The position numbers and the translations under genes are program-made. Positions 7,451 through 17,008 of a stretch of DNA of 49,597 nt are shown here, piece after piece; position 1 is the stretch's first letter; each line of letters opens with the position of its first letter. Below the pieces are notes generated by a model. The model saw only the letters and a program-made list of their open reading frames with translations, was not told the origin of the DNA and did no database searches. This DNA is from Chloroflexota bacterium. GTDB taxonomy: Bacteria > Chloroflexota > Anaerolineae > UBA4142 > SHND01. The DNA is taken from the NCBI GenBank assembly GCA_016209205.1, contig JACQWQ010000273.1:1-49597 (forward strand), written 5' to 3'.

Positions 7451-8854
7451 GTGGAAAAGGAACAGACCGAAATCGTCGCTTCCAATAACGTGACGCTGCC
7501 CTTGTGGCGGCGTTTGATTTCTGTATCGCTGTTGTCGGAACGCGCCATTACGCTTTCGACCATCGTGGTCGCGGCGGGATTCCTGTTGAGCAAAGTGTTG
7601 GGCCTCGCGCGTGAAATTCTGATCGCGCGCGCCTTTGGCACGAGCGCGGAATTGGATGCATTCAAGGTTGCCAATACATTCTCCGACATGCTCGATTCGG
7701 TGATCGCGGGCGCGACGATAGCCGCCGTGTTTATTCCGGTGTTCAGCACGTATCTCGTGCGCGATCGAGCGGGGCAGCGCGAAGGATGGCAGTTTGCGAG
7801 CGCGGTGCTGAATGATATGTTTCTGCTCGTGACCGCTGTCGCGGGATTGGGGATGCTGTTTGCGGCGCCGTTGATTGACTATTTGATTGCGCCGGGTTTT
7901 GACGCCGCCCAAAGCGCGTTGGCGGCGAGTTTGATGCGCATCGTGTTGATTGCCGCGATTGTGTTTGGCGTGAGCGGCACGGTGACCGGTGTGCTGCACG
8001 CGCAAAATCGGTTTGTGCTCGCCGCGCTCGCTGGGCCCTTGCACAATATCGGGATCATTACCGCGATTTTGTTTCTCGTTCCGACGATGGGAATTTTTGG
8101 TTTGGCGTGGGGCATCGTGATTGGCAGCGGCTTGCATCTCACGATTCAAATTCCCGGGTTGATTCGCGGCGGGATGATTTGGTTCGCGACCCTCGGCGCG
8201 GGGCAGGGCAGTATGCGCGAGTTGTTACGCCTGCTCGGTCCGCGTATCATCACGACGAATGTGGTGAGCATGACGCGACTCGTCATGAACAATCTGGCGT
8301 CGTTTCTCAGTGTAGGCAGCATCAGCGCGTTGGGTTATGCGTACTTGCTTTGGCAATTTCCCGAAACGTTGATCGGCACAGCCATCGCGGTGGCCGTCTT
8401 TCCACGATTGGCGCAGCGCGCGGCGGCGCAAGATACGCGCGGCTTTAGACGTTTGTTTCGCCTTGCGCTCGTCACCATTCTTGCGCTGACCATTCCAGCG
8501 GCATTGGTGGCGATTTTGTTTGCGCGGCAAATCGTCGCGTTGGTGTTGGAACGCGGGGCATTCGACGCGGCATCCACTGCGTTGGTTGCGCCCGTGCTGC
8601 AATTTTACGCGTTGGCGATAGTGGGCGAAGCTTTGCTGGAACTGGTAGCGCGCACGTTTTATGCCAAACATGATTCCAAAACGCCGATGTTTGTCGCCAT
8701 CGGCGCGATGGCGCTGCGGGTTGTGTTGATGCTGTGGTGGCGCGATGTGTGGGGCGCGCCCGGTTTGGCGCTGGCGTACACCGTCGGCGTGTGTGTCGAG
8801 GCAAGCGCGTTGTGGGTGTTGGCGCGCCGGCGATTTATGATTGCCGATTTATGA
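7451..8854 (+). CDS. murJ: Lipid II flippase MurJ (MviN family)
   Basis: The frame is open from 7343, but GTG 7451 avoids overlap with the upstream gene and gives a 467-residue protein with about 13-14 membrane helices, as in MurJ. Family landmarks include STIVVAAGFLLSKVLGLAREILIARAFG near the N-terminus (the LGxxRE motif), the long run AFKVANTFSDMLDSV, and YALAIVGEALLELVARTFYAKHDSKTP late in the protein. MurJ flips lipid-linked peptidoglycan precursor across the inner membrane. No strong ribosome-binding site is visible, so translation may be coupled to the gene 37 bases upstream. Confidence 0.9.
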   Translation: MEKEQTEIVASNNVTLPLWRRLISVSLLSERAITLSTIVVAAGFLLSKVLGLAREILIARAFGTSAELDAFKVANTFSDMLDSVIAGATIAAVFIPVFSTYLVRDRAGQREGWQFASAVLNDMFLLVTAVAGLGMLFAAPLIDYLIAPGFDAAQSALAASLMRIVLIAAIVFGVSGTVTGVLHAQNRFVLAALAGPLHNIGIITAILFLVPTMGIFGLAWGIVIGSGLHLTIQIPGLIRGGMIWFATLGAGQGSMRELLRLLGPRIITTNVVSMTRLVMNNLASFLSVGSISALGYAYLLWQFPETLIGTAIAVAVFPRLAQRAAAQDTRGFRRLFRLALVTILALTIPAALVAILFARQIVALVLERGAFDAASTALVAPVLQFYALAIVGEALLELVARTFYAKHDSKTPMFVAIGAMALRVVLMLWWRDVWGAPGLALAYTVGVCVEASALWVLARRRFMIADL

Positions 8855-8876
8855 TTTCTGATTTATCATAATGCGC
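8838..8876. repeat. GATTTATGATT-type short repeats after murJ
   Basis: Three to four degenerate copies of GATTTATGATT overlap the murJ stop and run into the spacer before glpX. Only a weak complementary arm is visible, so this is a one-sided version of the repeat hairpins seen elsewhere. Confidence 0.4.
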
Positions 8877-8959
8877 AACGAGTGTTTCAGCAGAAACCGT
8901 AAATCGAAAGCATATCCTGACCCGATTGGGAAGGATGGAAAATCCGAGAGGAGACAACG

Positions 8960-9985
8960 ATGTCAAGCATACCTGATCGTAATATCGGATTGGAACTCGT
9001 CCGTGTCACGGAATCGGCGGCGCTGGCTGCCGCGCCATGGATGGGTCGCAACAAAAAGAACGACGCGGACAAAGCCGCCGTTGACGCCATGCGTCTCATG
9101 CTCAACAGCATCGAGATGGATGGCGTAATTGTGATTGGCGAAGGCGAAAAGGACAAAGCGCCCATGTTGTTCAACGGGGAACGCATTGGCAATTCCAATA
9201 CGGGCCGCGAAGTGCCCCGCACCGACCTTGCGGTGGACCCGATTGATGGCACACGTCCGCTGGCGCTGGGTTTGCCCAATGCGTTGGCGGTGGTCGCGTT
9301 GGCGGAACGTGGTTCGATGTTTTTCCCGGGCCCGATTGTGTATATGGACAAGTTAGCCGTCGGACCGAGCGCCGCGGGCGTGATTGATTTGAATGCGCCA
9401 GTCGCCGATAATTTGAATGCCATCGCCCGCGCGAATGGGAAAAGTGTGAGCGATCTGGTGGTCGTGGTTTTGGACCGCCCGCGTCACGAACAATTGATTG
9501 CGGAAATTCGCGCCACGGGCGCGCGGTTGAAATTGATTACCGATGGCGATGTAGCGCCGAGTATTGCGGCATGTTTGCCGGATACAGGGGTGGACGTTTT
9601 GATGGGTGCGGGCGGCGCGCCCGAAGCGGTGATTTCGGCGGCGGCGTTAAAGTGTTTACGCGGTGAAATTCACGCGCGCTTGTACCCGCGCGATGAAAAA
9701 GAAAAACGCGTTGCGGAAGAAATGGGCTATGACACCAACAAGGTCTTGACCAGCAGTGAATTGGTGAAAAGCAACAATGTCTTTTTTGCCGCGACCGGTA
9801 TTACCGGCGGCGATTTGCTCAAGGGCGTGCAATATTTCTCCGGCGGCGCAACCACCGAGTCGCTGGCGATGCGCTCGGAGAGCGGCACGATGCGCCGCAT
9901 TCAGGCGATCCATCGCTCTGAAAAACTTGCACAGATTTTGCACGACCAAAAAGCGCGCCTGGCGGAACGCGAAAGAGCCGGATAA
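8960..9985 (+). CDS. glpX: Fructose-1,6-bisphosphatase, class II (GlpX)
   Basis: The 341-residue product has the GlpX hallmarks GEGEKDKAPM (60-69) and DPIDGT (93-98), the Li+-sensitive phosphatase metal site. It also has TDGDVAPSIAA and the substrate-binding GAGGAPE later in the chain. It hydrolyses fructose-1,6-bisphosphate in gluconeogenesis; some members also act on sedoheptulose-1,7-bisphosphate. The start is supported by GAGAGGAG about 8 bases upstream. The gene ends at a strong bidirectional terminator shared with the convergent gene. Confidence 0.95.
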   Translation: MSSIPDRNIGLELVRVTESAALAAAPWMGRNKKNDADKAAVDAMRLMLNSIEMDGVIVIGEGEKDKAPMLFNGERIGNSNTGREVPRTDLAVDPIDGTRPLALGLPNALAVVALAERGSMFFPGPIVYMDKLAVGPSAAGVIDLNAPVADNLNAIARANGKSVSDLVVVVLDRPRHEQLIAEIRATGARLKLITDGDVAPSIAACLPDTGVDVLMGAGGAPEAVISAAALKCLRGEIHARLYPRDEKEKRVAEEMGYDTNKVLTSSELVKSNNVFFAATGITGGDLLKGVQYFSGGATTESLAMRSESGTMRRIQAIHRSEKLAQILHDQKARLAERERAG

Positions 9986-10018
9986 AAAACTGCCGAACCA
10001 TTTTGGTTCGGCAGTTTT
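9986..10018. terminator. Bidirectional Rho-independent terminator
   Basis: A 15-bp perfect stem (9986-10000 with 10004-10018) around AACTGCCGAACC, with A-tract on the left and T-tract on the right. It lies between the convergent ends of glpX and the minus-strand gene, so it can serve both. Confidence 0.9.
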
Positions 10019-10783
10019 CTAATCGCGCAAGGCGGCGTCGAGCGCGCGTTCCCATCCTTCACTTTTGCCGTCAAGAAGTAGCAAGACCGGCGCTTGTTCA
10101 AGCATTTCCTTTGCTCCGAGCGTAATATCCTGTCCTGCGACAACTGGGATTACCCGTAACCCGGCTTCTCGCAACATTGCTGCACGCTCTTGCACACGTT
10201 CAACATCACTGCGGTCAATCACTGACGATACCTCGATGGCGACCCAAAGGTCTGGCGAAGTAGGTTCCCGCGCGGTAATCAACTTGGCTCTGGCGAGGAC
10301 ATCCAGCCGCGTTACTTGGCGTCGCTGCGCGGGCGAAAGCCGCTCGTACAAGATTTCTTCGGTGGTGTCGTCAAACGATTGCGCGGGAAAGACAACGCGG
10401 ACGCGTTTCAAATAGTCGGTAAAGTATGCTGCCGCGTGGTCGGCATATTCGCGTTCCAATAATTTGCCGAGCATTAGCCCCTGCTTGTCGGCAATCCTGT
10501 CCACGCGTTCAATCAGTCGTTGCAGAGAGGATTCAGTCCGCGCTTGCGCCTGCGCCAATTGCCCAACGGTCTGCGCCAATTCATCCACGCGTTCCGTCAG
10601 TTGCGCCAACGCGCGTTCGATACGCTCGAATCGCGCTTCGTAACTGGCGCGCGCCTCCGCAAACGCGCGCGGCAGCGCCACGAGCTCGTCGGTCAAAATG
10701 AGTGCGCGTAGTTCGGCGCGCCATTCGGGATGTTCGATGAGCAGGCGCTTCAGATCGGAAATATCGGAAATCGTGAAGGACAT
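10019..10783 (-). CDS. Coiled-coil protein with a PD-(D/E)XK nuclease-like C-terminus
   Basis: 254 residues from ATG at 10783. The first 110 residues are helical, with a long heptad-like stretch (FERIERALAQLTERVDELAQTVGQLAQAQ) predicted to form a coiled coil. The C-terminal half (DVLARAKLITAREPTSPDLWVAIEVSS) has the look of the restriction-endonuclease-like fold found in DUF3782-type proteins, common in Chloroflexota and cyanobacteria. Target and role are unknown. It is alone on its strand and ends at the shared terminator. Confidence 0.65.
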   Translation of the reverse strand: MSFTISDISDLKRLLIEHPEWRAELRALILTDELVALPRAFAEARASYEARFERIERALAQLTERVDELAQTVGQLAQAQARTESSLQRLIERVDRIADKQGLMLGKLLEREYADHAAAYFTDYLKRVRVVFPAQSFDDTTEEILYERLSPAQRRQVTRLDVLARAKLITAREPTSPDLWVAIEVSSVIDRSDVERVQERAAMLREAGLRVIPVVAGQDITLGAKEMLEQAPVLLLLDGKSEGWERALDAALRD

Positions 10784-10852
10784 GCGAAATCGCGGATATT
10801 ATAGAGTGAGTTTGGAGGGAACGCAACCTGAGGAGAAAAACCAGCACAAAAA

Positions 10853-10881
10853 TTGACGCCCAACCCAAAAACTGCTATACT
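10853..10881 (+). promoter_or_regulatory. Strong sigma-70-type promoter of the rho leader
   Basis: TTGACG (10853-10858), exactly 17 nt, then TATACT (10876-10881). Transcription should begin near 10888, which gives a leader of about 508 nt before the rho ATG. Confidence 0.75.
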
Positions 10882-10887
10882 TTTGTC

Positions 10888-11395
10888 TGTTCCTGATTCG
10901 TCGCCCACTCGACGGACAAGCAGCATCTGTTCGACCTCTCGATGGACGTAACTGCCCCACACAACATCATCTCATCTAGTCCTGACTGGCAGAACCAACC
11001 CTCAAGGATACTTGGATGCAAGTACATCCGAATCTATTTGCCAGTCAGAATACTGTATCTCGCTTGAGCAAGAACTGATTTTCACCTGACAAGATGTCAA
11101 ACCTCATCACTCGATAGTGGAAAACTCGCAAGCGGTCACGCGGATGCTTTCTCCACGCGATTTCCAAACGGCGCGGCTGCGCGTTGCGGAAAAACCTGCT
11201 TGCGACTACCCCGGGTGCGTTCGCACTCTAACTCGCGCTGTGACGGATTTGCTACGCGATTCGGCGGCAAATGCGTTGCTTGAAATTGCACCAAACCGCA
11301 GTCATTAGGACTGCGGTGCGACACATTGAATCCTCTCGCGACGGTACAACTCCCCTGCGCGCGTTGAGCGAAACGCACAAGGAAACGATTAACAC
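10888..11395 (+). promoter_or_regulatory. Long structured 5' leader of rho
   Basis: No convincing gene lies in these 508 nt. GACTGGCA (10984-10991) pairs with TGCCAGTC (11039-11046), enclosing a hairpin in which ACTTG pairs with CAAGT around GATG, extended by GGAT/ATCC. Further down, ACCGCAGTC and GACTGCGGT (about 11296-11318) form a perfect hairpin. The last 200 nt are C-rich with few G runs, which would suit autogenous termination by Rho, as is known for rho leaders in other bacteria. This is inference; no known riboswitch class is recognised. Confidence 0.5.
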
Positions 11396-12685
11396 ATGCC
11401 TCGCAACCCCGATGTCATAGCGAATGACAATCTCAACTATGCCGTCCTCGACAGCAAGTCGCTGACCGAATTACGCGAACTTGCCAAAGAGCAAAATCTT
11501 ACCGGCTCGTCAAAACTGAAAAAAAGCGATTTGATATTTCGCCTCTTGCGCGCCAAAGCCGAACGCGAAGGTTTGATTTTTGGCGGCGGCGTGCTCGAAA
11601 TTGTGCAAGATGGGATCGGCTTTTTGCGCTCGGACCATCTGCTGCCGGGCGATGAAGATGTCTATGTCTCGCAATCGCAAATACGACGCTTTGGTCTGCG
11701 AACGGGCGACATGGTCATCGGCCAAGTCCGTCCGCCCAAGGACACCGAAAAGTATTACGGACTCTTGCGCGTCGAAGCCGTCAACGGGATTGACCCCGAA
11801 TCTGCCAAACAGCGCCCCGACTTTGATAAACTCACTCCGATTTTTCCCAACGTCCAATACAAGCTCGAAACTAAACAAAATATCCTGGCAACGCGTGTCC
11901 TTGATTTGCTCGCGCCCATCGGCAAGGGGCAGCGCGGTCTGATTGTGTCGCCGCCGAAAGCGGGCAAGACGACTTTGCTCAAACAAATCGCGAACGCGAT
12001 TTCCGAAAATTATCCCGATTCGCATTTGATGGTCGTGCTCATCGGCGAGCGTCCGGAAGAAGTGACCGACGTGGACCGCTCGGTAGACGCCGAAGTATTT
12101 GCCTCGACGTTTGACGACGAAATTGAGAATCAAACGCGCGTCGCGGAAATGTCCTTGCAGCGCGCGAAACGCTTGACCGAAGGCGGCAAAGATGTCGTCA
12201 TTATGCTGGATTCAATTACCCGTCTGGCGCGCGCGTACAATCTGGTCGTGCCGCCAAGCGGGCGCACCTTGACCGGCGGTTTCGATCCTGCCGCTCTATA
12301 TCCCCCCAAACGCTTTTTTGGCGCAGCGCGTAATTTGGAAGAGGGGGGCAGTTTGACTATTATTGCGACGTGCCTCGTGGATACCGGCAGCCGGATGGAC
12401 GACTTGATTTACGAAGAGTTCAAAGGCACCGGCAACATGGAAGTGCACATGAATCGGAAACTCTCCGATCGCCGTATTTATCCCGCAATTGATTGGGAAC
12501 GCAGCAGCACCCGTCGTGAAGAATTGCTGATCGCCGAAGATTTGCTGCCGCGCGTATGGACGTTGCGCCGCATGTTGTCGCAAATGGGCGGCGGCCCGGA
12601 AGAAATCGAACTCGTCGTGGAACGCATGGCCAAGACGCGCACCAATCGCGACTTTTTGCAGAGTTTGAATCGCGACGATTTCTAG
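11396..12685 (+). CDS. rho: Transcription termination factor Rho
   Basis: 429 residues, close to the usual 420. An N-terminal Rho-N helical domain ([14 protein letters not shown], about 22-35) is followed by the RNA-binding cold-shock-like domain ([15 protein letters not shown], about 65-79). The RecA-type motor follows, with Walker [11 protein letters not shown] (185-194), Walker [11 protein letters not shown] (D272), and the Q/R-loop region [19 protein letters not shown]. The hexameric helicase terminates untranslated transcripts. The start ATG has a weak AAGGA site. The long leader upstream suggests autoregulation. Confidence 0.97.
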   Translation: MPRNPDVIANDNLNYAVLDSKSLTELRELAKEQNLTGSSKLKKSDLIFRLLRAKAEREGLIFGGGVLEIVQDGIGFLRSDHLLPGDEDVYVSQSQIRRFGLRTGDMVIGQVRPPKDTEKYYGLLRVEAVNGIDPESAKQRPDFDKLTPIFPNVQYKLETKQNILATRVLDLLAPIGKGQRGLIVSPPKAGKTTLLKQIANAISENYPDSHLMVVLIGERPEEVTDVDRSVDAEVFASTFDDEIENQTRVAEMSLQRAKRLTEGGKDVVIMLDSITRLARAYNLVVPPSGRTLTGGFDPAALYPPKRFFGAARNLEEGGSLTIIATCLVDTGSRMDDLIYEEFKGTGNMEVHMNRKLSDRRIYPAIDWERSSTRREELLIAEDLLPRVWTLRRMLSQMGGGPEEIELVVERMAKTRTNRDFLQSLNRDDF

Positions 12686-12695
12686 ATTGCCGCGC

Positions 12696-12766
12696 TGTCA
12701 CCTCGAGCAGAGCGAGAACCTGTCCTGAGCATGGTCGAAGGATGTCTCACTCCGTTCGACATGACA
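12696..12766. repeat. Palindromic intergenic repeat after rho
   Basis: TGTCACCTCGAGCAGAGCGAG (12696-12716) is an imperfect inverted match (about 16 of 21) to 12746-12766. The inner part reads GAACCTGTCCTGAGCATGGT. This resembles the TGTCA...GAGCGAAG palindromes that are dispersed in many environmental genomes. Confidence 0.5.
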
Positions 12767-12779
12767 AACAAAATCATTG

Positions 12780-13886
12780 ATGCAAGACCCATCATCCTCT
12801 TTACAAACGCGCGTAACCACCCTTTCCACTCGCGTCGCCGAACGCTTTGAACAGTTTCGCGCTGAACAAAGCAACAACGTTCCGCTGCTCACGCGGTTGA
12901 CTGCTCATCTGGGTATCATTGCTCTGGTGTTGATTGGTTTGCTGTTGAGCGGCATCCAACTGCGCGCCGCGCGGCAGCCGCGCAATTACGACCAGCCGCA
13001 AGTGCAGTCCGATTTGCCCGACGTGAATTTGGGTCAAACCGGCGTCCCAAGTGATCTCACGCTTTCGGCAGTTCCCTTTACGATTCAGCCGAAAAAAGAA
13101 CGCCGCGACGTGACGACGTACAGCGTCAAGCCCGGCGATAATGTGAGTATCATTGCGGCGCGTTTTGGTGTGACGCCCGATTCGGTGATTTGGGCGAATG
13201 GAAAACTCGAGGAAAATCCCGACGCGTTGACAGTCGGGCAGACGTTGAACATTCCACCAGTTAGCGGCGTGTTGCACCAGGTCGCCAAAGGAGAAACGGT
13301 TCAGACGATTGCCGCGCGCTTCAAAGCACAGCCGAATGATATTTTGAATGATCCGTTCAATCAATCCATTCACGATTTCAAATCGTCGCCGCCGGTATTG
13401 GCAATCGGCGCATTTATCATGGTCCCCGGTGGGAGCAAGCCGATTGTGATTCGTCAAGTGCAGTATAGTAAAACGACGCCGCAGGGCGCGCTCAAAGGCA
13501 CGGCGAATTTCCAGTGGCCCACTGCCGCGTGCATCAGTCAATACTTTTGGGCGCGTCATCCCGGGCTTGATCTGGCAAACTCGCAAGGCACTGCCGTCGT
13601 GTCTGCCGACGCCGGGTTTGTAGATTTCGTCGGTTGGGACAATTCCGGTTACGGCAACATGATCCTTGTCAATCACGGCAACAACGCGCTGACGCGTTAC
13701 GCGCATCTCAGCGCGTTCGCGGTCCAAGCCGGGCAGTCGGTGCAAAAAGGACAGCTCATTGGACGTATCGGCAGTACGGGACGCTCGACGGGTCCGCACT
13801 TGCACTTTGAAATTATCGTGAATGGCGTGCATCGGAATCCGGTCGGCATCTTGCAAGGCCGGACGCCCGGACGTTGCTATCGTTGA
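12780..13886 (+). CDS. LysM-containing M23 family peptidoglycan endopeptidase
   Basis: 368 residues from ATG 12780. One membrane helix (about 44-60) anchors the protein with its bulk outside. Two LysM peptidoglycan-binding modules follow: YSVKPGDNVSIIAARFGV (114-160) and HQVAKGETVQTIAARFKA (166-216). The C-terminal lysostaphin-like M23 domain carries the zinc ligands H260 and D264 (RHPGLDLA) and H340/H342 (GPHLHFE). It should cleave peptidoglycan cross-links during growth, or activate another hydrolase. The catalytic set is complete. A terminator lies about 115 bases downstream. Confidence 0.93.
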   Translation: MQDPSSSLQTRVTTLSTRVAERFEQFRAEQSNNVPLLTRLTAHLGIIALVLIGLLLSGIQLRAARQPRNYDQPQVQSDLPDVNLGQTGVPSDLTLSAVPFTIQPKKERRDVTTYSVKPGDNVSIIAARFGVTPDSVIWANGKLEENPDALTVGQTLNIPPVSGVLHQVAKGETVQTIAARFKAQPNDILNDPFNQSIHDFKSSPPVLAIGAFIMVPGGSKPIVIRQVQYSKTTPQGALKGTANFQWPTAACISQYFWARHPGLDLANSQGTAVVSADAGFVDFVGWDNSGYGNMILVNHGNNALTRYAHLSAFAVQAGQSVQKGQLIGRIGSTGRSTGPHLHFEIIVNGVHRNPVGILQGRTPGRCYR

Positions 13887-13898
13887 GTTGCCCAAAGG

Positions 13899-13990
13899 AA
13901 AAAGACCTTCGATGGTTTGTGGAATCGCCTGCAATTCCGTCGCGATGGGCCAAATTGACGCGAATTCTTCAAAACCCTCGAAGGTCTTTT
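13899..13990. repeat. Long palindromic spacer repeat
   Basis: Arms AAAAGACCTTCGATGGTTT (from 13900) and its near-exact complement at 13971-13990 enclose about 52 bases that contain further GAATCGC-type matches. It lies between the M23 gene and its terminator. Confidence 0.6.
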
Positions 13991-13999
13991 GGCGACCCA

Positions 14000-14030
14000 A
14001 GCGCGGGGCAGATTCACCCCGCGCTTTTTT
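14000..14030 (+). terminator. Rho-independent terminator of the M23 gene
   Basis: A 9-bp GC-rich stem AGCGCGGGG / CCCCGCGCT followed by six T. It ends 11 bases before the M50 protease start, which therefore needs read-through or its own initiation. Confidence 0.85.
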
Positions 14031-14041
14031 CATCACACCGC

Positions 14042-15208
14042 ATGTTTTTGACTCGCCCCTGGACGCTGGGGAAAATTTTCGGAATTCCGCTGCGGATTGA
14101 TCCGAGTTGGCTTCTGATTTTTTTGCTGCTGGTCTACCAGCTCGCGTTTATCGTTTTCCCGTACGAGTTGGGCGTGCGCCCGCGTCGCGGAATTCCCTTT
14201 GACCTCATCGCGCTCGCGGTGGCGGCGAGTTTGCTCCTGTTTGCGAGCGTCCTTGCCCACGAATTGGCGCACGCGTTGATGGCGCGCACGCGCGGTGTTT
14301 CAGTCTTGAGCATCACGCTGTTTATTTTTGGCGGCATCGCGCAGATTGGCGATGAGCCGGATTCGCCCGCGACGGAATTCTTGATTGCGATTGTGGGTCC
14401 CCTCATTTCCTTTGTGATCGCGATTTTTGCGGGCGCGGTGTGGATTTGGCTGCAAGCATTTGACGCGCTCGGCGTGTTTTATCAGACGCCGTTGCCGCGG
14501 CTGGCGTTGTATGTGTCGGTCGTCGCATTTTATTTGGCGCAAACCAATTTGCTGCTGGCAGTGTTTAATTTGCTGCCCGGGTTTCCGTTGGACGGCGGAC
14601 GGGTGCTGCGCGCGCTGGTGTGGGCAGTGCTCAAGGACCCGAAACGCGCGACGTATTGGGGGATGCTCAGCGGACGCGGACTGGCGCTGTTGATGGCGGG
14701 AGTTGGCGTGTTTTTCATTTTGCGAGGCGAATACGACGGCGGCTGGGCGCTGTTAATGGCATGGTTCTTGTGGCGCGCCGCAGGGGACGCGTATCACGGG
14801 ATGCTGGCGCGCGAATTGTTAAAGCAAGTCACCGTCGGCGAATTGATGCGCTCGCCCGCGTCGCGCGTGAGCGAGGCGCTGAGCTTGCGCGAACTGGCGG
14901 AGCAATTCAGCAGCTGGCTGCGCGCCCCGGCATTGGCAGTGGATTTGCAAGGTGTAGCGGTAGGGATGATCGGCATTGCCCAACTGGAAAAATTCAATCG
15001 CGCCCATTGGGAGACGACGCGCGTACGCCAAGCGATGCTGCCGCTTTCGCCCGACAATACAGTGCGGTCAACGGCCCCCGCACTGCAAGCCCTTCAAGTG
15101 ATGACCGAACGGGAGCGCGAAGCGCTCGCGGTGGTGCAGGGTGAGCAGGCGCTTGGCATCATCGGGCGCGAAGAACTGGCGCGCTATTTGCAAACAAAAG
15201 GCGAATAG
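14042..15208 (+). CDS. Site-2 protease (M50B) intramembrane zinc metalloprotease with C-terminal CBS-like region
   Basis: 388 residues. The core has about six membrane helices, with the zinc motif HELAH (73-77) in helix 2 and the second motif NLLPGFPLDGGR (176-187, Asp184 as zinc ligand). The last 130 residues (VTVGELMRSPASRV, MTEREREALAVV, LGIIGREELARYL) look like a degenerate CBS pair, as in the SpoIVFB-like group. Such enzymes cut membrane-bound anti-sigma factors or signal proteins inside the bilayer. An in-frame upstream extension exists but crosses the terminator, so ATG 14042 is preferred. Confidence 0.92.
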   Translation: MFLTRPWTLGKIFGIPLRIDPSWLLIFLLLVYQLAFIVFPYELGVRPRRGIPFDLIALAVAASLLLFASVLAHELAHALMARTRGVSVLSITLFIFGGIAQIGDEPDSPATEFLIAIVGPLISFVIAIFAGAVWIWLQAFDALGVFYQTPLPRLALYVSVVAFYLAQTNLLLAVFNLLPGFPLDGGRVLRALVWAVLKDPKRATYWGMLSGRGLALLMAGVGVFFILRGEYDGGWALLMAWFLWRAAGDAYHGMLARELLKQVTVGELMRSPASRVSEALSLRELAEQFSSWLRAPALAVDLQGVAVGMIGIAQLEKFNRAHWETTRVRQAMLPLSPDNTVRSTAPALQALQVMTEREREALAVVQGEQALGIIGREELARYLQTKGE

Positions 15209-15279
15209 CGAATCGCGTATCGCGAATGGCAAATCGAAAATCGCGACGGGCGATAGGCGAGAAGCGATACGCGACTCGC
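15208..15279. repeat. Short-repeat hairpin before the ATP synthase promoter (unit about GCGATACGC)
   Basis: GCGAATCGCGTATCGC (15208-15223) pairs with 15264-15279 with one mismatch. Between them lie more degenerate copies of CGAAT/ATCGCG. It overlaps the last codons of the M50 gene. Confidence 0.6.
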
Positions 15280-15285
15280 AGCATT

Positions 15286-15313
15286 TTGCATTGTGCATTG
15301 ATTCGCATATAAT
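15286..15313 (+). promoter_or_regulatory. Probable promoter of the ATP synthase operon
   Basis: TTGCAT (15286-15291), a 16-nt spacer and consensus TATAAT (15308-15313). The transcript would begin near 15320. The early leader contains a small GCAC/GTGC hairpin followed by a T-rich run, and then a GCGCGCG/CGCGCGC hairpin (about 15352-15371) before TTTT, which could attenuate. Confidence 0.6.
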
Positions 15314-15413
15314 TGTGCTGCCTTGCACAATGTCGTGCGTTTTCTTTTTTGCGCGCGTTTCGCGCGCGCTTTTGTGTCTGGCAGTGGTCGAGCGGGCGCG
15401 CGAACGAATCAGG

Positions 15414-15659
15414 ATGTTCCATTGGCGTTTGATTGATTGGCGCTGGGTCTTGCACCTCGCCGTCGTCGTTTTGCTGGTTGCGGTGCTGCCCGTGCTGATG
15501 GGTATTTGGCTCGACCGCCAATTTCATTCATCCCCGGTCATTACATTGTCCATGATGTTGCTGGGTTTCAATCTTGGCATTATTGCCATCGCCCGCAGTG
15601 TTGCCGAGATGTATACGCGGGTCGAAAATAACTCACAACGTGTCGGAGGAGACCAGTGA
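15414..15659 (+). CDS. AtpZ/AtpI-like small membrane protein of the ATP synthase operon
   Basis: 81 residues if ATG 15414 is the start; an in-frame ATG at 15330 would add a Cys/Arg-rich extension. Two hydrophobic helices (HLAVVVLLVAVLPVLMGIWLD and SPVITLSMMLLGFNLGIIAIARSV) match the AtpZ/AtpI pattern of a two-helix protein at the head of atp operons, thought to help c-ring assembly or Mg2+ handling. The stop overlaps the atpB GTG, so translation of the two is coupled. Confidence 0.75.
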   Translation: MFHWRLIDWRWVLHLAVVVLLVAVLPVLMGIWLDRQFHSSPVITLSMMLLGFNLGIIAIARSVAEMYTRVENNSQRVGGDQ

Positions 15660-16687
15660 GAAATCCCAAAGTTTGGATTGCCATTATTGCCCTGTTGGTC
15701 GTAGGTGGGGTTATCAAGACTTGGCTGACCTTTTCGGTAGATGCCGTCCGCGCTTCGGTTGCCATCGCGCCTGAAATTCTCTTTAACCTCGCGGGTTTTG
15801 ACGTAACCCCGACGATCATCACGTTGATTATCGTAATGATCATTATCATCCTGCTCGCCGTATTCTCCACGCGCAATTTGCAATTGGTGCCGGGGGGACT
15901 GCAAAACATCATGGAGACGGCAATCGAGCAGTTGATCAATCTATTTGAAGGGATTGCCGGACCGAAATGGCGCGACTTTTTTACCATTGCCGCGTCCATT
16001 TTTATCCTCGTCATCGTTTCCAACTTTGTCGGTCTCATTCCCGGTGCGGGTTCGATTGGCATCATCAAGTTGGATGAAAAACACCCCACCGCACCAGAAG
16101 GCATCTTTATCCTCGGCGATGCCCCCGCCTTCATTCACACCACCTCGCTGTTTCACAAAAACCAACTTGCCCAAGGCGTACCGGAACAAGAGCTCGAAGA
16201 AGAACAAGCCCTCGTGCCGATCTTGCGTGCGCCCACTTCAGACATCAATCTCCCGCTCGCGCTGGCGCTGGTCTCGGTGATTATGACGCAGGTGTACGGA
16301 ATGCGGGCGCAGGGTTTGCGCTATTGGACGCGCTTTTTCAGTTTCGGACGTATCATAAGATTCTTTGCCGACGCTTTCAAGGGTCATTTTAAGATTGGAG
16401 AATTTTTCTTCGGGCTCATTGACGCGTTTGTCGGTGCGGTCGAATTGGTCAGCGAACTCGGCAAAATCATCGCCTTTACCTTTCGTCTTTTCGGCAACAT
16501 CTTTGCGGGCGAAGTGATTTTGCTCATCATGGCGTTTCTATTTTTTGCGCTGCCCATTCCCTTTTACGGCTTGGAGTTTTTCGTCGCGTTTATTCAAGCG
16601 TTCGTGTTTGCAGTGTTGACGGTCGCGTTCATGCGCTTGGCGACGGCAGAGCACGGCGGCGAAAGTCACGAAGCGCAACACCACTAA
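15656..16687 (+). CDS. atpB: ATP synthase Fo subunit a
   Basis: The GTG start at 15656 overlaps the AtpZ stop and follows CGGAGGAGA. 343 residues with about six helices; the essential Arg of the proton path lies in FTFRLFGNIFAGE, and the helix before it is ELVSELGKIIAF. The region at about 140-195 (DEKHPTAPEGIFILG...ELEEEQALVPILRAPTSDINLPLAL) is a long extramembrane loop of the kind seen in Chloroflexota subunit a, before the conserved TSDIN motif. Proton channel half of the Fo motor. Confidence 0.95.
   Translation: MRNPKVWIAIIALLVVGGVIKTWLTFSVDAVRASVAIAPEILFNLAGFDVTPTIITLIIVMIIIILLAVFSTRNLQLVPGGLQNIMETAIEQLINLFEGIAGPKWRDFFTIAASIFILVIVSNFVGLIPGAGSIGIIKLDEKHPTAPEGIFILGDAPAFIHTTSLFHKNQLAQGVPEQELEEEQALVPILRAPTSDINLPLALALVSVIMTQVYGMRAQGLRYWTRFFSFGRIIRFFADAFKGHFKIGEFFFGLIDAFVGAVELVSELGKIIAFTFRLFGNIFAGEVILLIMAFLFFALPIPFYGLEFFVAFIQAFVFAVLTVAFMRLATAEHGGESHEAQHH

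Positions 16688-17008
<321 letters not shown>

Noticed and set aside
11117..11308. 63-codon frame in the rho leader
   Set aside because: GTG start, no ribosome-binding site, no recognisable pattern; it overlaps stable RNA stems.
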